Shown in pieces: positions 27,713-35,962 of a stretch of 64,000 bases of DNA (its first letter is position 1; every line of letters starts with the position of its first letter). The DNA comes from Rhodococcus sp. KBS0724 (GTDB lineage: Bacteria > Actinomycetota > Actinomycetes > Mycobacteriales > Mycobacteriaceae). The stretch spans positions 62,001 to 126,000 of the forward strand of contig NZ_VCBX02000001.1 in assembly GCF_005938745.2 (NCBI RefSeq). The letters are read 5' to 3'. The notes under the pieces were generated by a model. The model saw only the letters and a list, made by a program, of their open reading frames with translations. It had not been told where the DNA came from and did not search any database. A program made the translations under genes and the position numbers.

Positions 27713-29308
27713 GTGAACGGCATATTACTGGGGGTTGTTGTAGCGGCTTTGCTGGTCGCAGCGGTTGCGCGTCGATTCGGATTGTCGTCGCCGTTGATAC
27801 TGGTGGTCTTCGGGTTGATCGCGTGTCAGATACCCGGCGTACCGGATCTCGAGCTCGATCCGGATCTTGTTCTGTTCGTGGTGTTACCACCGCTGCTGTA
27901 CTCGGCGGCGTTGGACAGTTCATATCTGGCATTGCGATCGAACCTGCGCCCCATCGGGTTTCTCGCGGTGGGCTTGCCCCTCGCGACGACGGCCGCGGTC
28001 GGCTTGGTCGCGTATCTGATCGTGCCGGAGTTCTCGATTGCCGCCGCGCTGGTTCTCGGTGCGATTGTGGCACCGCCGGATGCGGTGTCGGCGAGCGCAA
28101 TCGGACGCAGGCTCGGACTGCCGCGTCGGATCATGACACTCCTGGGCGGTGAGAGCCTGCTCAACGACGCGACCGCGTTGACGGCATACAAGGTGGCTTT
28201 GGCGGCCGCTGTGGGCACGGGCGCGACCTTGGCCAGCGGTTTCGAGACATTTGTGGTTGCCGCGCTCGGCGGTACGGCGATCGGACTGGCGGTGGGGTTC
28301 GTCATCGCCAAAGTGCGTGGAAAACTTCGTGATCCGGTGATGGAGAGCGCAATCGGCTTGGTCGTGCCGTTCTTCACCTACCTGGCTGCGGAAGAGATTC
28401 ACGCGTCCGGCGTCATTGCCGTGGTTGTTGCCGGACTGTTCCTGGGGCAGCGCTCCACTCGGGCCAGTTATGCGACGCGCCTGCAGGATACGGCGGTGTG
28501 GAAGGCCGTCGACCTCATCCTGGAGTCGTTTGTGTTCTTGTTGATCGGGCTCCAATTGCCCAGTGTGGTGAGCGGATTGCAGGGGTACAGCACGTCGATG
28601 GTGGTGTGGGCGTCCATTGCGGTGCTCGCGACTGTTGTTGTGGTGCGGATCGCGTGGGTCTTTCCGTTCACGTACCTGCCACGGTGGTTGTCGCCGCGGA
28701 TCCGGGCGCGAGAACCGGATGTTTCGGTTCGATCGGTATTTGTCGTGTCGTGGGCCGGTATGCGCGGAGTCGTGTCACTGGCAGCGGCTTTTGCCATTCC
28801 TTTGACAGTGAACAGTGGTGAGGAGTTCCCGGGACGGTCCCTGATCTTGTTCCTGACTTTTGTTGTCGTCGTCGGAACGTTGCTCCTGCACGGTCTTTCG
28901 CTGCCGTGGGTGATCCGGACGCTCGGCGTCCAGGGAGAGGAAGCGCAGTCCGACGCAAGAGCGGAGGCGGCGGCGCAGGACAAGGCGGCGCGGGCAGCGG
29001 CGGCGCGATTGGACGAGTTGGTCGCTGAGCAGGACGGCGGTGTGCCCGCGGTGCGAGATCGAGCCGCGGACATCTTGCGGACCTGGAACACGCACCGAGC
29101 CAACTCGGCGTGGGAACGGCTCGGGCGTAGCGACGACGATCTGGGGGAGAGTCCGTCGGCGGCATTCCGGGCTTTGCGTCTCGAAATGATCGATGCCGAG
29201 CGCACGGTATTCATTGCCGAACGCGACGGCGGCCGCATTGATGACGAGGTACTACGGAAGGTACTGCGTGAGCTCGATCTGGAGGAAGCCACCCTAGATC
29301 GGGACTAG
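27713..29308 (+). CDS. CPA1-family Na+/H+ antiporter (NhaP type)
   Basis: Membrane antiporter of 531 residues with about 12 hydrophobic helices, ending at about residue 400, and a soluble, charged, helical C-terminal tail of about 130 residues. Family marks are GAIVAPPDAVSASAIGRRLGLPRRI, GGESLLNDATALTAYKVAL (the ND motif) and SWAGMRGVVSLAAAFAIPL. It exchanges cytoplasmic Na+ or K+ for protons, maintaining pH and ion balance. GTG 27713 starts directly at the first helix; upstream in-frame sequence overlaps the divergent UBP gene. The antiporter and UBP gene sit as a unit inside the binding-protein series. Confidence 0.9.
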   Translation: MNGILLGVVVAALLVAAVARRFGLSSPLILVVFGLIACQIPGVPDLELDPDLVLFVVLPPLLYSAALDSSYLALRSNLRPIGFLAVGLPLATTAAVGLVAYLIVPEFSIAAALVLGAIVAPPDAVSASAIGRRLGLPRRIMTLLGGESLLNDATALTAYKVALAAAVGTGATLASGFETFVVAALGGTAIGLAVGFVIAKVRGKLRDPVMESAIGLVVPFFTYLAAEEIHASGVIAVVVAGLFLGQRSTRASYATRLQDTAVWKAVDLILESFVFLLIGLQLPSVVSGLQGYSTSMVVWASIAVLATVVVVRIAWVFPFTYLPRWLSPRIRAREPDVSVRSVFVVSWAGMRGVVSLAAAFAIPLTVNSGEEFPGRSLILFLTFVVVVGTLLLHGLSLPWVIRTLGVQGEEAQSDARAEAAAQDKAARAAAARLDELVAEQDGGVPAVRDRAADILRTWNTHRANSAWERLGRSDDDLGESPSAAFRALRLEMIDAERTVFIAERDGGRIDDEVLRKVLRELDLEEATLDRD

Positions 29309-29400
29309 CTCGGGACTAGACCGATAGGTCTCTTTGTTTTGGCGGAAAATGCAGGCCAGGGCCTATTGACATAACCGTTGAGGACCGCAACTTAACAAAT

Positions 29401-29497
29401 TCCACTGAGCGGGACTCGCTCGAACCATTCTGTGCGTCGCATCACACACTGTTTCTTGTTCAACAAGAAGTCACAGTTTTTCCTGCCTTGGAGGCAT
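29401..29497 (+). promoter_or_regulatory. Leader of binding-protein gene 3 with 8-1-8 palindrome
   Basis: Shares TCCACTGAGCGGGACT (29401-29416) with leader 2 and GCATCACA with both other leaders. In addition it has a perfect palindrome: TTCTTGTT (29453-29460), C, AACAAGAA (29462-29469), absent from the others. TCACAGTTTT and TTGGAGG follow. Confidence 0.5.
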
Positions 29498-29501
29498 CAG
29501 A

Positions 29502-31118
29502 ATGAGTCGTAGTTCCCGCCGTGGGCATCGCAGATTAGCTGCGGTCACGCTGGCGATCACCGCAAGTATGTTTCTGGCGTCGTGCGCCGACAACGGCTCG
29601 AGCGGCGGCGGTGAATCTGTCGAGTCGGGTTCCGCGCTCAAGATCGGAATGGTCAACGAACAGGCCGATGCCGGCACCCCGACCACCGGTGGCACGCTGA
29701 CGTTCAGCGGCTATTCCGCAGTGACATCACTCGATCCGGCGAAGATCCAGGTTGCCGGCGCTACGGGTGGCAGTGAGCTCAGCGCGATTTACGACGTACT
29801 GATGCGCTACGACCCCATCGAGCAGACGTTTGTGCCTCAGTTGGCGCAGTCCCTCGAGCCGAGTTCGGACAGCAAGACGTGGACGCTGAAGCTCCGTGAC
29901 GGCGTCAAGTTCAGCGACGGAACGACGCTCGATTCCAAGGCAGTGGTCGACAGCATCAACCGCTACGTCAACAACAAGGCAGCGCAGTCGAGCCTGTGGG
30001 CAGCCAAGGTTGCCTCCATGGACACCCCAGACGCAACGACGGTTGTCTTCAACCTCGTCGATCCGTGGACCGGTATCCAGTCGATGCTCTCCACCGGCCC
30101 CGGCATGATCGTCGCTCCGGCTGCGCAGCAGGGTGATCAGTTCACTCCTATCGGCGCAGGCGCATTCACGCTCGAGCGTTTTGCTCCCAACGAGGAACTC
30201 CTGCTCGCTGCCCGCCCCGATTACTTCGGCGGCGCACCGAAGGTCGACAAGCTCAAGCTCATCAGCATCGTCGGAGCTCAGCCCACTTCCGAGGCTCTCA
30301 AGACCGGTGGCATCGACGCGGCCTACATGCGCACGCTCACCCCGATCCTCGATCTGATCGAGAACGGCAACCCGGGCTTCATCGACATCCCGTCGCTCGG
30401 CTACATCGCAAACGTCAACATGGCGGAGGGTCGCCCCGGTTCGGATCTGCGCGTTCGTCAGGCAATGGCGTTGGCCATCGACCCCGAGACGCTCAACACC
30501 CGCGTCAACAACGGCAAGGGCCTGCCCGGCCAGGAGATCTTCCAGGACACCTCCCGCTGGCACAACGACGTCGCGCCGACCGGTGTGGATCCGGCCAAGG
30601 CCAAGGAACTGCTCGATCAGGCCAAGGCCGACGGTTACGACGGCAAGGTCACCTTCCTCTCCATCCAGGAGCCGTCCGCGCAGGCAACCGCTCTCGGCGT
30701 GCAGGCCATGCTCAACGCCGTCGGATTCGACGCGCAGATCGAGTACGTCACCGGCGCAGGCGATCTGGTCAAGCGTATGTACGTCGATCATGACTACGAC
30801 ATGAGCACAGCAGCTGGTTCGCTGTCCGAGGCCGACCCGTTCGAGCGTCTCTACACGGGCATCAAGTCCGGTGGCCGTAACAACGTCACCAACTACGCCG
30901 ACGCCGAAATGGACGTCCTGCTCGACCAGCTCGGTGTTGCCACCAACGACGAGGACAAGAAGGCTGTTCTCGCCAAGATTCAGGAACGCGCCACCGAGAC
31001 GGTGCCGTGGATCGTCTGGGGCAACGTCCCGACGTTCGACGTGTGGAACCAGAACGTTCACGGCCTGAAGCAGAGCATCGACGGAATCATGCTGTTCGAC
31101 AGCGTTTGGAAGTCCTGA
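29502..31118 (+). CDS. Peptide/nickel-type ABC transporter substrate-binding lipoprotein (copy 3)
   Basis: Lipoprotein of 538 residues, SBP_bac_5 family, lipobox MFLASC. It is very close to copy 1 in long stretches (NEQADAGTP, YDVLMRYDPIEQTF, SLGYIANVNMA). ATG 29502 follows TTGGAGG. It is the copy next to the permease genes and is separated from them only by 111 nt holding a long palindrome, so it is probably the main binding protein of the operon. Confidence 0.92.
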   Translation: MSRSSRRGHRRLAAVTLAITASMFLASCADNGSSGGGESVESGSALKIGMVNEQADAGTPTTGGTLTFSGYSAVTSLDPAKIQVAGATGGSELSAIYDVLMRYDPIEQTFVPQLAQSLEPSSDSKTWTLKLRDGVKFSDGTTLDSKAVVDSINRYVNNKAAQSSLWAAKVASMDTPDATTVVFNLVDPWTGIQSMLSTGPGMIVAPAAQQGDQFTPIGAGAFTLERFAPNEELLLAARPDYFGGAPKVDKLKLISIVGAQPTSEALKTGGIDAAYMRTLTPILDLIENGNPGFIDIPSLGYIANVNMAEGRPGSDLRVRQAMALAIDPETLNTRVNNGKGLPGQEIFQDTSRWHNDVAPTGVDPAKAKELLDQAKADGYDGKVTFLSIQEPSAQATALGVQAMLNAVGFDAQIEYVTGAGDLVKRMYVDHDYDMSTAAGSLSEADPFERLYTGIKSGGRNNVTNYADAEMDVLLDQLGVATNDEDKKAVLAKIQERATETVPWIVWGNVPTFDVWNQNVHGLKQSIDGIMLFDSVWKS

Positions 31119-31130
31119 CTCGAACTGAAC

Positions 31131-31156
31131 GTGTCCGGCCCCGCGGGGCCGGACAC
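31131..31156 (+). terminator. 26-bp perfect palindrome between binding protein and permease
   Basis: A fully symmetrical palindrome with half-site GTGTCCGGCCCCG, starting 12 nt after the copy 3 stop. No T-run follows (GCTTGACAG), so it is probably a partial terminator or mRNA-stabilising hairpin that lowers expression of the permease genes relative to the binding protein. Confidence 0.6.
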
Positions 31157-31229
31157 GCTTGACAGAGACGAATGAGATACGAGGAATTGCTGTGAAGTGC
31201 GAGTTGGCTGCCCGAAGGAGACGAAAGCT

Positions 31230-32186
31230 ATGAACATCGGCGCAATCGGTAAGAAGTTGGGCCAGCTCGTCATTGTGCTCCTCATCGTCAGTTTCGGAAC
31301 CTTCGTTCTGGCGTCGTTGATCCCCGGTGACCCGGCGGTCGCGGTATTGGGTGAGGGTCGTACCCCCGCCGAATACGAGGAAATGCGTCAGCAGCTCGGA
31401 CTCAACGATCCACTCCTGGTTCGTTATTGGGACTGGCTGACGAGCGCCCTCACCGGCGATCTCGGTACCTCGCTGGTTCCGCCGCAGCAGGAAGTCCTCA
31501 CGGCAATCGGCTCGGCTCTCCCGGTCAGCGTTCAGCTTGCAGTGATGGGTCTTGTCATCGCTCTTGTTGTCGCTGTTCCGCTCGCACTGTGGTCCGCCCA
31601 TCACGAGGGTGGCGTCATCGACCGCGTCATCAGCGCCGCAACGTTCGGTGTCCTCTCGATTCCGAGCTTCCTGGCCGGTTTGCTCCTCATCATGGTGACG
31701 GTCAACTGGCTCGGCTGGTTCCCCCGCTCGCAGTGGGTGCGCATCGGTGACAGCATCTCCGGAAACCTTTCGCACGCAATACTTCCCGCAATCACCATCA
31801 GCCTTCTCGAGATGGCGATGTTCACCCGCGTTCTGCGCAGCGACCTCGTGACCACCCTGCGTGAGGATTACATCCTCGCCTCGAAGGCCAAGGGCATGCC
31901 CACGCTGCGCGTCCTGTTCAGTGACGCACTGCGCCCGTCGTCGTTCTCGCTCATCACCATGATGGGTCTGGCGCTCGGCGGCATGATCGGCAGTACCGTC
32001 ATCGTCGAGACGCTGTTCTCACTGCCCGGAATGGGCACACTCATCGTTCGGGCTGCACAACAAGGCGATTCGCCGATGCTGTTGGGTGCGGTGGTCGTGA
32101 TCGCCGTCATCTACGTGGTCGTCAACAGTGCGATCGACGTTCTGTACACCTATCTTGACCCGAGGAGTCGTCGTGTCCATGTCTGA
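31230..32186 (+). CDS. DppB/OppB-type ABC permease
   Basis: First permease subunit, 318 residues, with about six membrane helices. The N-terminal helix ends in the typical SLIPGDPAVAVLG; the EAA loop is in VLRSDLVTTLREDYILASKAKGMPTLRVLFSDALRPS, which contacts the ATPase. ATG 31230 is preceded by AAGGAG (31215-31220). It is the first gene of the permease/ATPase unit, and its stop overlaps the start of the second permease. Confidence 0.92.
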   Translation: MNIGAIGKKLGQLVIVLLIVSFGTFVLASLIPGDPAVAVLGEGRTPAEYEEMRQQLGLNDPLLVRYWDWLTSALTGDLGTSLVPPQQEVLTAIGSALPVSVQLAVMGLVIALVVAVPLALWSAHHEGGVIDRVISAATFGVLSIPSFLAGLLLIMVTVNWLGWFPRSQWVRIGDSISGNLSHAILPAITISLLEMAMFTRVLRSDLVTTLREDYILASKAKGMPTLRVLFSDALRPSSFSLITMMGLALGGMIGSTVIVETLFSLPGMGTLIVRAAQQGDSPMLLGAVVVIAVIYVVVNSAIDVLYTYLDPRSRRVHV

Positions 32187-33273
32187 AGTGACGCCCGACG
32201 GAGCGGCCCCGTCGCCGGCCCCGTCCGAGGTGATGACATATCGGCAGCAGACCGTCCTGCTGGCACCCGGTCCGATAGAAACGCTGGAGAAGCCGAAGAA
32301 TCTGGTCCTGATCGGCACGATCCTGACCGTCGTCGGTATCGCTCTGCTCGGCACCGCCCTGTTCGGGTCCGGCATCATGATGATGGTTCGTATCGTCATC
32401 GGCCTGGCCTCCCTCGTGTTCCTGTTCAAGGGACTGGGAAAGGTCGGTATCGCAAAGTGGGGCAGCCAATTCGACCTGTCGTACTGGTTGGCCTGCATCT
32501 GGCTCGTCGCTCTGGTTGTTGCGGCCATCGTCGCGCCGCTCCTGCCTCTCGGTGAGTACAAGGACACGGTCAAGACTTTGGCCGAGCCCGGCTTCGCGCC
32601 TCCCAGCCTGCTTTCGGAGCATCCGCTCGGTACCAACAACTTCGGACTCGATCTCCTGGCCCGCGCGCTGTACGGAGCGCGTGCCTCGCTGACCGTCGCA
32701 ATCTGTGCGGTGCTCATCGGTATCGTCATCGGTGGCACGATCGGCGTCATGGCCGGATACTTCCGGGGCAAGATCGACGCGGTAGTCGGGATCCTCACCA
32801 ACTCGCTGCTCGCAATTCCGTCTCTGGTTCTGCTGATCGCACTTGCTGCCGTCCTCACGTCGAACCTGCGCAACATCACGCTGGCACTGTCGATCCTCTG
32901 CATTCCCAGCATGGTTCGAATAGCAAGAGCCAATACGATAGTGGTCGCCCAACGCGAGTTCGTCCTCGCGGCCCGGGCGATGGGTGCCACCAAATGGCGA
33001 GTCATCTGGCGAGAGTTGGTACCCAACGTTCTTGTTCCCGTCGCAGCACTCGGCCTCGTTGCCGTGTCCGGCCTGATCGTCGCGGAAGCATCGCTCAGCT
33101 TCCTCGGACTCGGCATCGCACAGCCGGATCCCACGTGGGGCAACATGATCGCAGAAGGCCAGGGCGGCATCGTGGAGAAGCACCCGTTCATCGTTCTGGT
33201 GCCCGGCGTCTTCCTCTTCCTGACGGTGTTCTCGTTCAACCTCATCGGTGAGAAGTATCGGAGCAAGCTGTGA
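32173..33273 (+). CDS. DppC/OppC-type ABC permease with extended N-terminus
   Basis: Second permease subunit, 366 residues. The canonical DppC part starts at about residue 90 with a helix (LACIWLVALVVAAIVAPLL), the HPLGTNNFGLDLLARALYGARASL block and an EAA loop (REFVLAARAMGATKWRVIWRELVPN). Ahead of it lie two further helices (NLVLIGTILTVVGIALLG and MMVRIVIGLASLVFLF), making the protein about 60 residues longer than typical members. GTG 32173 is 5 nt after GAGGAG; ATG 32179 is an alternative. It overlaps the upstream stop by 14 nt and the downstream start by 4 nt. Confidence 0.9.
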   Translation: MSMSEVTPDGAAPSPAPSEVMTYRQQTVLLAPGPIETLEKPKNLVLIGTILTVVGIALLGTALFGSGIMMMVRIVIGLASLVFLFKGLGKVGIAKWGSQFDLSYWLACIWLVALVVAAIVAPLLPLGEYKDTVKTLAEPGFAPPSLLSEHPLGTNNFGLDLLARALYGARASLTVAICAVLIGIVIGGTIGVMAGYFRGKIDAVVGILTNSLLAIPSLVLLIALAAVLTSNLRNITLALSILCIPSMVRIARANTIVVAQREFVLAARAMGATKWRVIWRELVPNVLVPVAALGLVAVSGLIVAEASLSFLGLGIAQPDPTWGNMIAEGQGGIVEKHPFIVLVPGVFLFLTVFSFNLIGEKYRSKL

Positions 33274-34367
33274 CCACTTCAGTGACAAATGGCGTACCGC
33301 TGCTGCAAGCGGACAACATCCGAACCGTATTCGCGACTCCCCGAGGAAAACTGCGGGCCGTCGACGGTGTGTCGATCCACGTTTCCGAGGGTGAGACTCT
33401 TGGCATCGTCGGTGAATCGGGTTCCGGCAAGTCGGTTCTCGGCCGCACCATCATGGGCCTGCTCCAGAAGGGGCCAGCTCTCGACATCACCGGAACGGTC
33501 ACGTTTGCCGGCCGCGATATGGCGACGATGAAAAAGTCCGAGATGAAGCACTTCTGGGGCCCGGAGATCGCCATGGTCTTCCAGGATCCGATGACCTCGC
33601 TCAACCCGTTCAAGCGTATCGGCACGCACATCACCGAATCCTTGAAGTTCCATCTCGGACTCAAGAAGGACGCGGCCCGCGACCGCGCCGCGGAACTGCT
33701 GTCGATGGTGGGAATTCCGGAGCCGAAGCGTCGCCTCGACCAGTACCCCCACGAGCTGTCCGGCGGTATGCGCCAGCGAGTGGTGATCGCGATGGCTCTG
33801 GCCTGCGAGCCGAAGTTGCTGATCGCGGACGAGCCGACCACGGCATTGGACGTGACGGTGCAGAAGCAGATCCTGGATCTGCTCGCATCGCTCAACGACA
33901 AGCTCAACATGGCCGTGATCCTCATCAGTCACGACTTGGGCGTGGTGTCGGGACGTTCTGATCGCGTCGCCGTCATGTACGCCGGTTCCGTCGTGGAAAC
34001 CTCGGCGACGGAAGAGCTTTTCTCACGTCCACGGCACCCGTACACCGAAGCGCTGATGGCCGCGATTCCGCGACTCGATTCGCCGACGCACACGGTGCTG
34101 CAAACCATTCCGGGTGGACTGCCGGACATGACAAAGCCGATGGCCGGTTGCCGCTTTGCAGCTCGCTGCAGGTATGCCCAAGACGACTGCTTGACCGGCG
34201 ACCCGGCACTCGCGCTCGGTGGACCGGGCGACAATACGTCGGACGGCCATTCGTTTGCGTGCCATTTCCCCGTCGACACCCCTGAGGGCACAGCGGCATT
34301 GGTAGCCAACGAGAAGGCCGGCAAGACCGCAGCGGGTCTATCGCTCGCAGTGAAGGAGATGGTCTGA
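33270..34367 (+). CDS. DppD/OppD-type ABC transporter ATPase
   Basis: ATPase subunit of 365 residues. Walker A is GESGSGKS, the Q-loop is in AMVFQDPMTSLNPF, the signature is LSGGMRQR and Walker B is LLIADEPTTALD. The C-terminal peptide-transporter domain carries a Cys cluster (CRFAARCRYAQDDC) typical of OppD/OppF, which can bind a 4Fe-4S cluster. GTG 33270 overlaps the permease stop (GTGA), and the gene's last base is the first base of the next ATG. Confidence 0.93.
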   Translation: MTTSVTNGVPLLQADNIRTVFATPRGKLRAVDGVSIHVSEGETLGIVGESGSGKSVLGRTIMGLLQKGPALDITGTVTFAGRDMATMKKSEMKHFWGPEIAMVFQDPMTSLNPFKRIGTHITESLKFHLGLKKDAARDRAAELLSMVGIPEPKRRLDQYPHELSGGMRQRVVIAMALACEPKLLIADEPTTALDVTVQKQILDLLASLNDKLNMAVILISHDLGVVSGRSDRVAVMYAGSVVETSATEELFSRPRHPYTEALMAAIPRLDSPTHTVLQTIPGGLPDMTKPMAGCRFAARCRYAQDDCLTGDPALALGGPGDNTSDGHSFACHFPVDTPEGTAALVANEKAGKTAAGLSLAVKEMV

Positions 34368-35356
34368 TGACTGCAGCAATCGATACCAAGAAGCCGTCAA
34401 AGCTCGACGACGCGTTGACCGTCGAAGATCTTGTTGTCGAGTTCAACGTCGGCAAGGGTCAGACAGTGCATGCCGTCTCCGGAATCAGTTTCACCGTCGC
34501 CGCGGGTGAAACTCTCGGTGTGGTCGGTGAATCCGGCTGCGGTAAGTCCACCGCCGGGCGAGCCATCATGCAGTTGCCTTCGCCGACATCGGGTTCCATC
34601 CGACTCGGTGACGTCGAGATGACAACGCTGGACTCGGAAGAATTGCGTCGCAGCCGCACTCAGCTGCAGATGATCTTCCAGGATCCGATCTCCTCTCTCA
34701 ACCCGCGCCGCAAGGTCAAGGCGCTCGTGACCGAAGGGCCTTCGATCTGGGGCGGTGAGGACAAGGCCGCGATCGAGGCCCGCGCCCGCGCCGTCCTCGC
34801 CGAGGTCGGTCTCGACCCGGACGTGGTCTGGGACCGCACACCCCGCGAGTTGTCGGGTGGTCAGTGTCAACGTATCTGCATCGCACGGGCTTTGATGCTC
34901 GACCCCAAGGTGCTGATCTGCGACGAACCCGTCTCCAGTCTCGACGTCTCGGTGCAGGCGCAGATCCTGAACCTCCTCGAGGATGCCAAGAAGAGGCACG
35001 GGCTTTCACTGCTGTTCATCGCGCACAACATGGCCGTTGTGAAGAACATCAGCGACCGCGTGATGATCATGTACTTGGGCCGCATCTGCGAAATCGTTCC
35101 CGCAGAAGACATGCAGAACCGCGCGCTGCATCCGTACACGCAGTTGCTGCTGTCCTCGATCCCCGATCCCGACGCAACAGTTACCGCGGCGCAGAACGTC
35201 GAACAGAAGGTCATCGAACTTCCGTCGCCGCTGAACCCACCGAGTGGTTGCCGATTCCGCACCCGGTGCCCGCTCGCCACGGATCGCTGCGCCGAGGAAG
35301 TTCCGGAGCTACGACTCGTCGACGGCGGACACCAGGTGGCGTGCCACAACGTGTGA
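34367..35356 (+). CDS. DppF/OppF-type ABC transporter ATPase
   Basis: Second ATPase subunit, 329 residues. Walker A is GESGCGKS, signature LSGGQCQR, Walker B VLICDEPVSSLD, and the OppF C-terminal domain has CRFRTRCPLATDRC. Together with OppD it would drive import through the two permeases. It is the last gene of the operon, ending 6 bp from the convergent phosphatase gene. Confidence 0.93.
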   Translation: MTAAIDTKKPSKLDDALTVEDLVVEFNVGKGQTVHAVSGISFTVAAGETLGVVGESGCGKSTAGRAIMQLPSPTSGSIRLGDVEMTTLDSEELRRSRTQLQMIFQDPISSLNPRRKVKALVTEGPSIWGGEDKAAIEARARAVLAEVGLDPDVVWDRTPRELSGGQCQRICIARALMLDPKVLICDEPVSSLDVSVQAQILNLLEDAKKRHGLSLLFIAHNMAVVKNISDRVMIMYLGRICEIVPAEDMQNRALHPYTQLLLSSIPDPDATVTAAQNVEQKVIELPSPLNPPSGCRFRTRCPLATDRCAEEVPELRLVDGGHQVACHNV

Positions 35357-35362
35357 GATGAG

Positions 35363-35962
35363 CTAGACGCGCAACATGTTTCGAACGTGACCGGTTTCGT
35401 TGACCGACGCAACCCGACGGTTGCCGTTGCGGGACACGAGAACACGAGTGACGGAGACGTACTCGATCGGGAACGTCAGCGGACGCTCCAGACCGAGTAG
35501 CTCCTGCAGAACGATATTGACGACGCCGCCGTGGCAGAACACCGCAACGGTGGCGTCGTTGTCTGTGGCGGCGACGATGTCGTCGATCGCTCCGAGGACA
35601 CGCACGCGGAATGCGTCGGCGTCGACCGATTCGGGTAGCCAACCGGCTTTGATCCGCTCGTAGGTTTGCGGTGCTCGCTCCAACACCTGGTGCATCGGGA
35701 TGTAGTGCGATTGCTCGGCGTCGTACTCGGCCAGCCCGGCGTGCTCGGTGACCGGTAGTCCGAGAACGTCCGATACCGGAGCCGCGGTTTCCAGGGCGCG
35801 CTTCTGGGGGCTACTGAACAGTCCCGTGATCCGGTACGGGGCCAACGCCGCAGGCAGTCGGTGTGCCTGGGCGTGACCCTCGTCGGTCAGCGCGGGATCA
35901 GCACGACCCTCGGTGACCTCTGCCAGTTCAGGGAGCGCGTGTCGGATCAGGAGTAGTTGCAC
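35363..35962 (-). CDS. Histidine phosphatase (phosphoglycerate-mutase-like)
   Basis: Protein of 199 residues in the histidine phosphatase superfamily branch 1. The catalytic RHG-like motif is IRHALPE at the N-terminus, LTDEGHAQA and FSSPQKRALETA follow, and the second catalytic His is in AVFCHGGVVN. Activity would be on a phosphorylated sugar or small metabolite. I chose GTG 35962, which puts RHA at residues 7-9; an upstream GTG at 35971 is also possible. Either start lies inside the end of the GH13 gene, giving a 35-44 nt overlap, so it is the third gene of that operon. Confidence 0.85.
   Translation of the reverse strand: MQLLLIRHALPELAEVTEGRADPALTDEGHAQAHRLPAALAPYRITGLFSSPQKRALETAAPVSDVLGLPVTEHAGLAEYDAEQSHYIPMHQVLERAPQTYERIKAGWLPESVDADAFRVRVLGAIDDIVAATDNDATVAVFCHGGVVNIVLQELLGLERPLTFPIEYVSVTRVLVSRNGNRRVASVNETGHVRNMLRV

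Noticed and set aside
24136..31775. Long minus-strand frames opposite the three binding-protein genes
   Set aside because: Same mirror effect of high-GC codon bias; the recurrence in all three copies follows from the homology of the plus-strand genes.
32019..33288. Two open minus-strand frames of about 400 codons opposite the DppC permease
   Set aside because: The plus strand encodes a clear permease with overlapping start and stop junctions on both sides.
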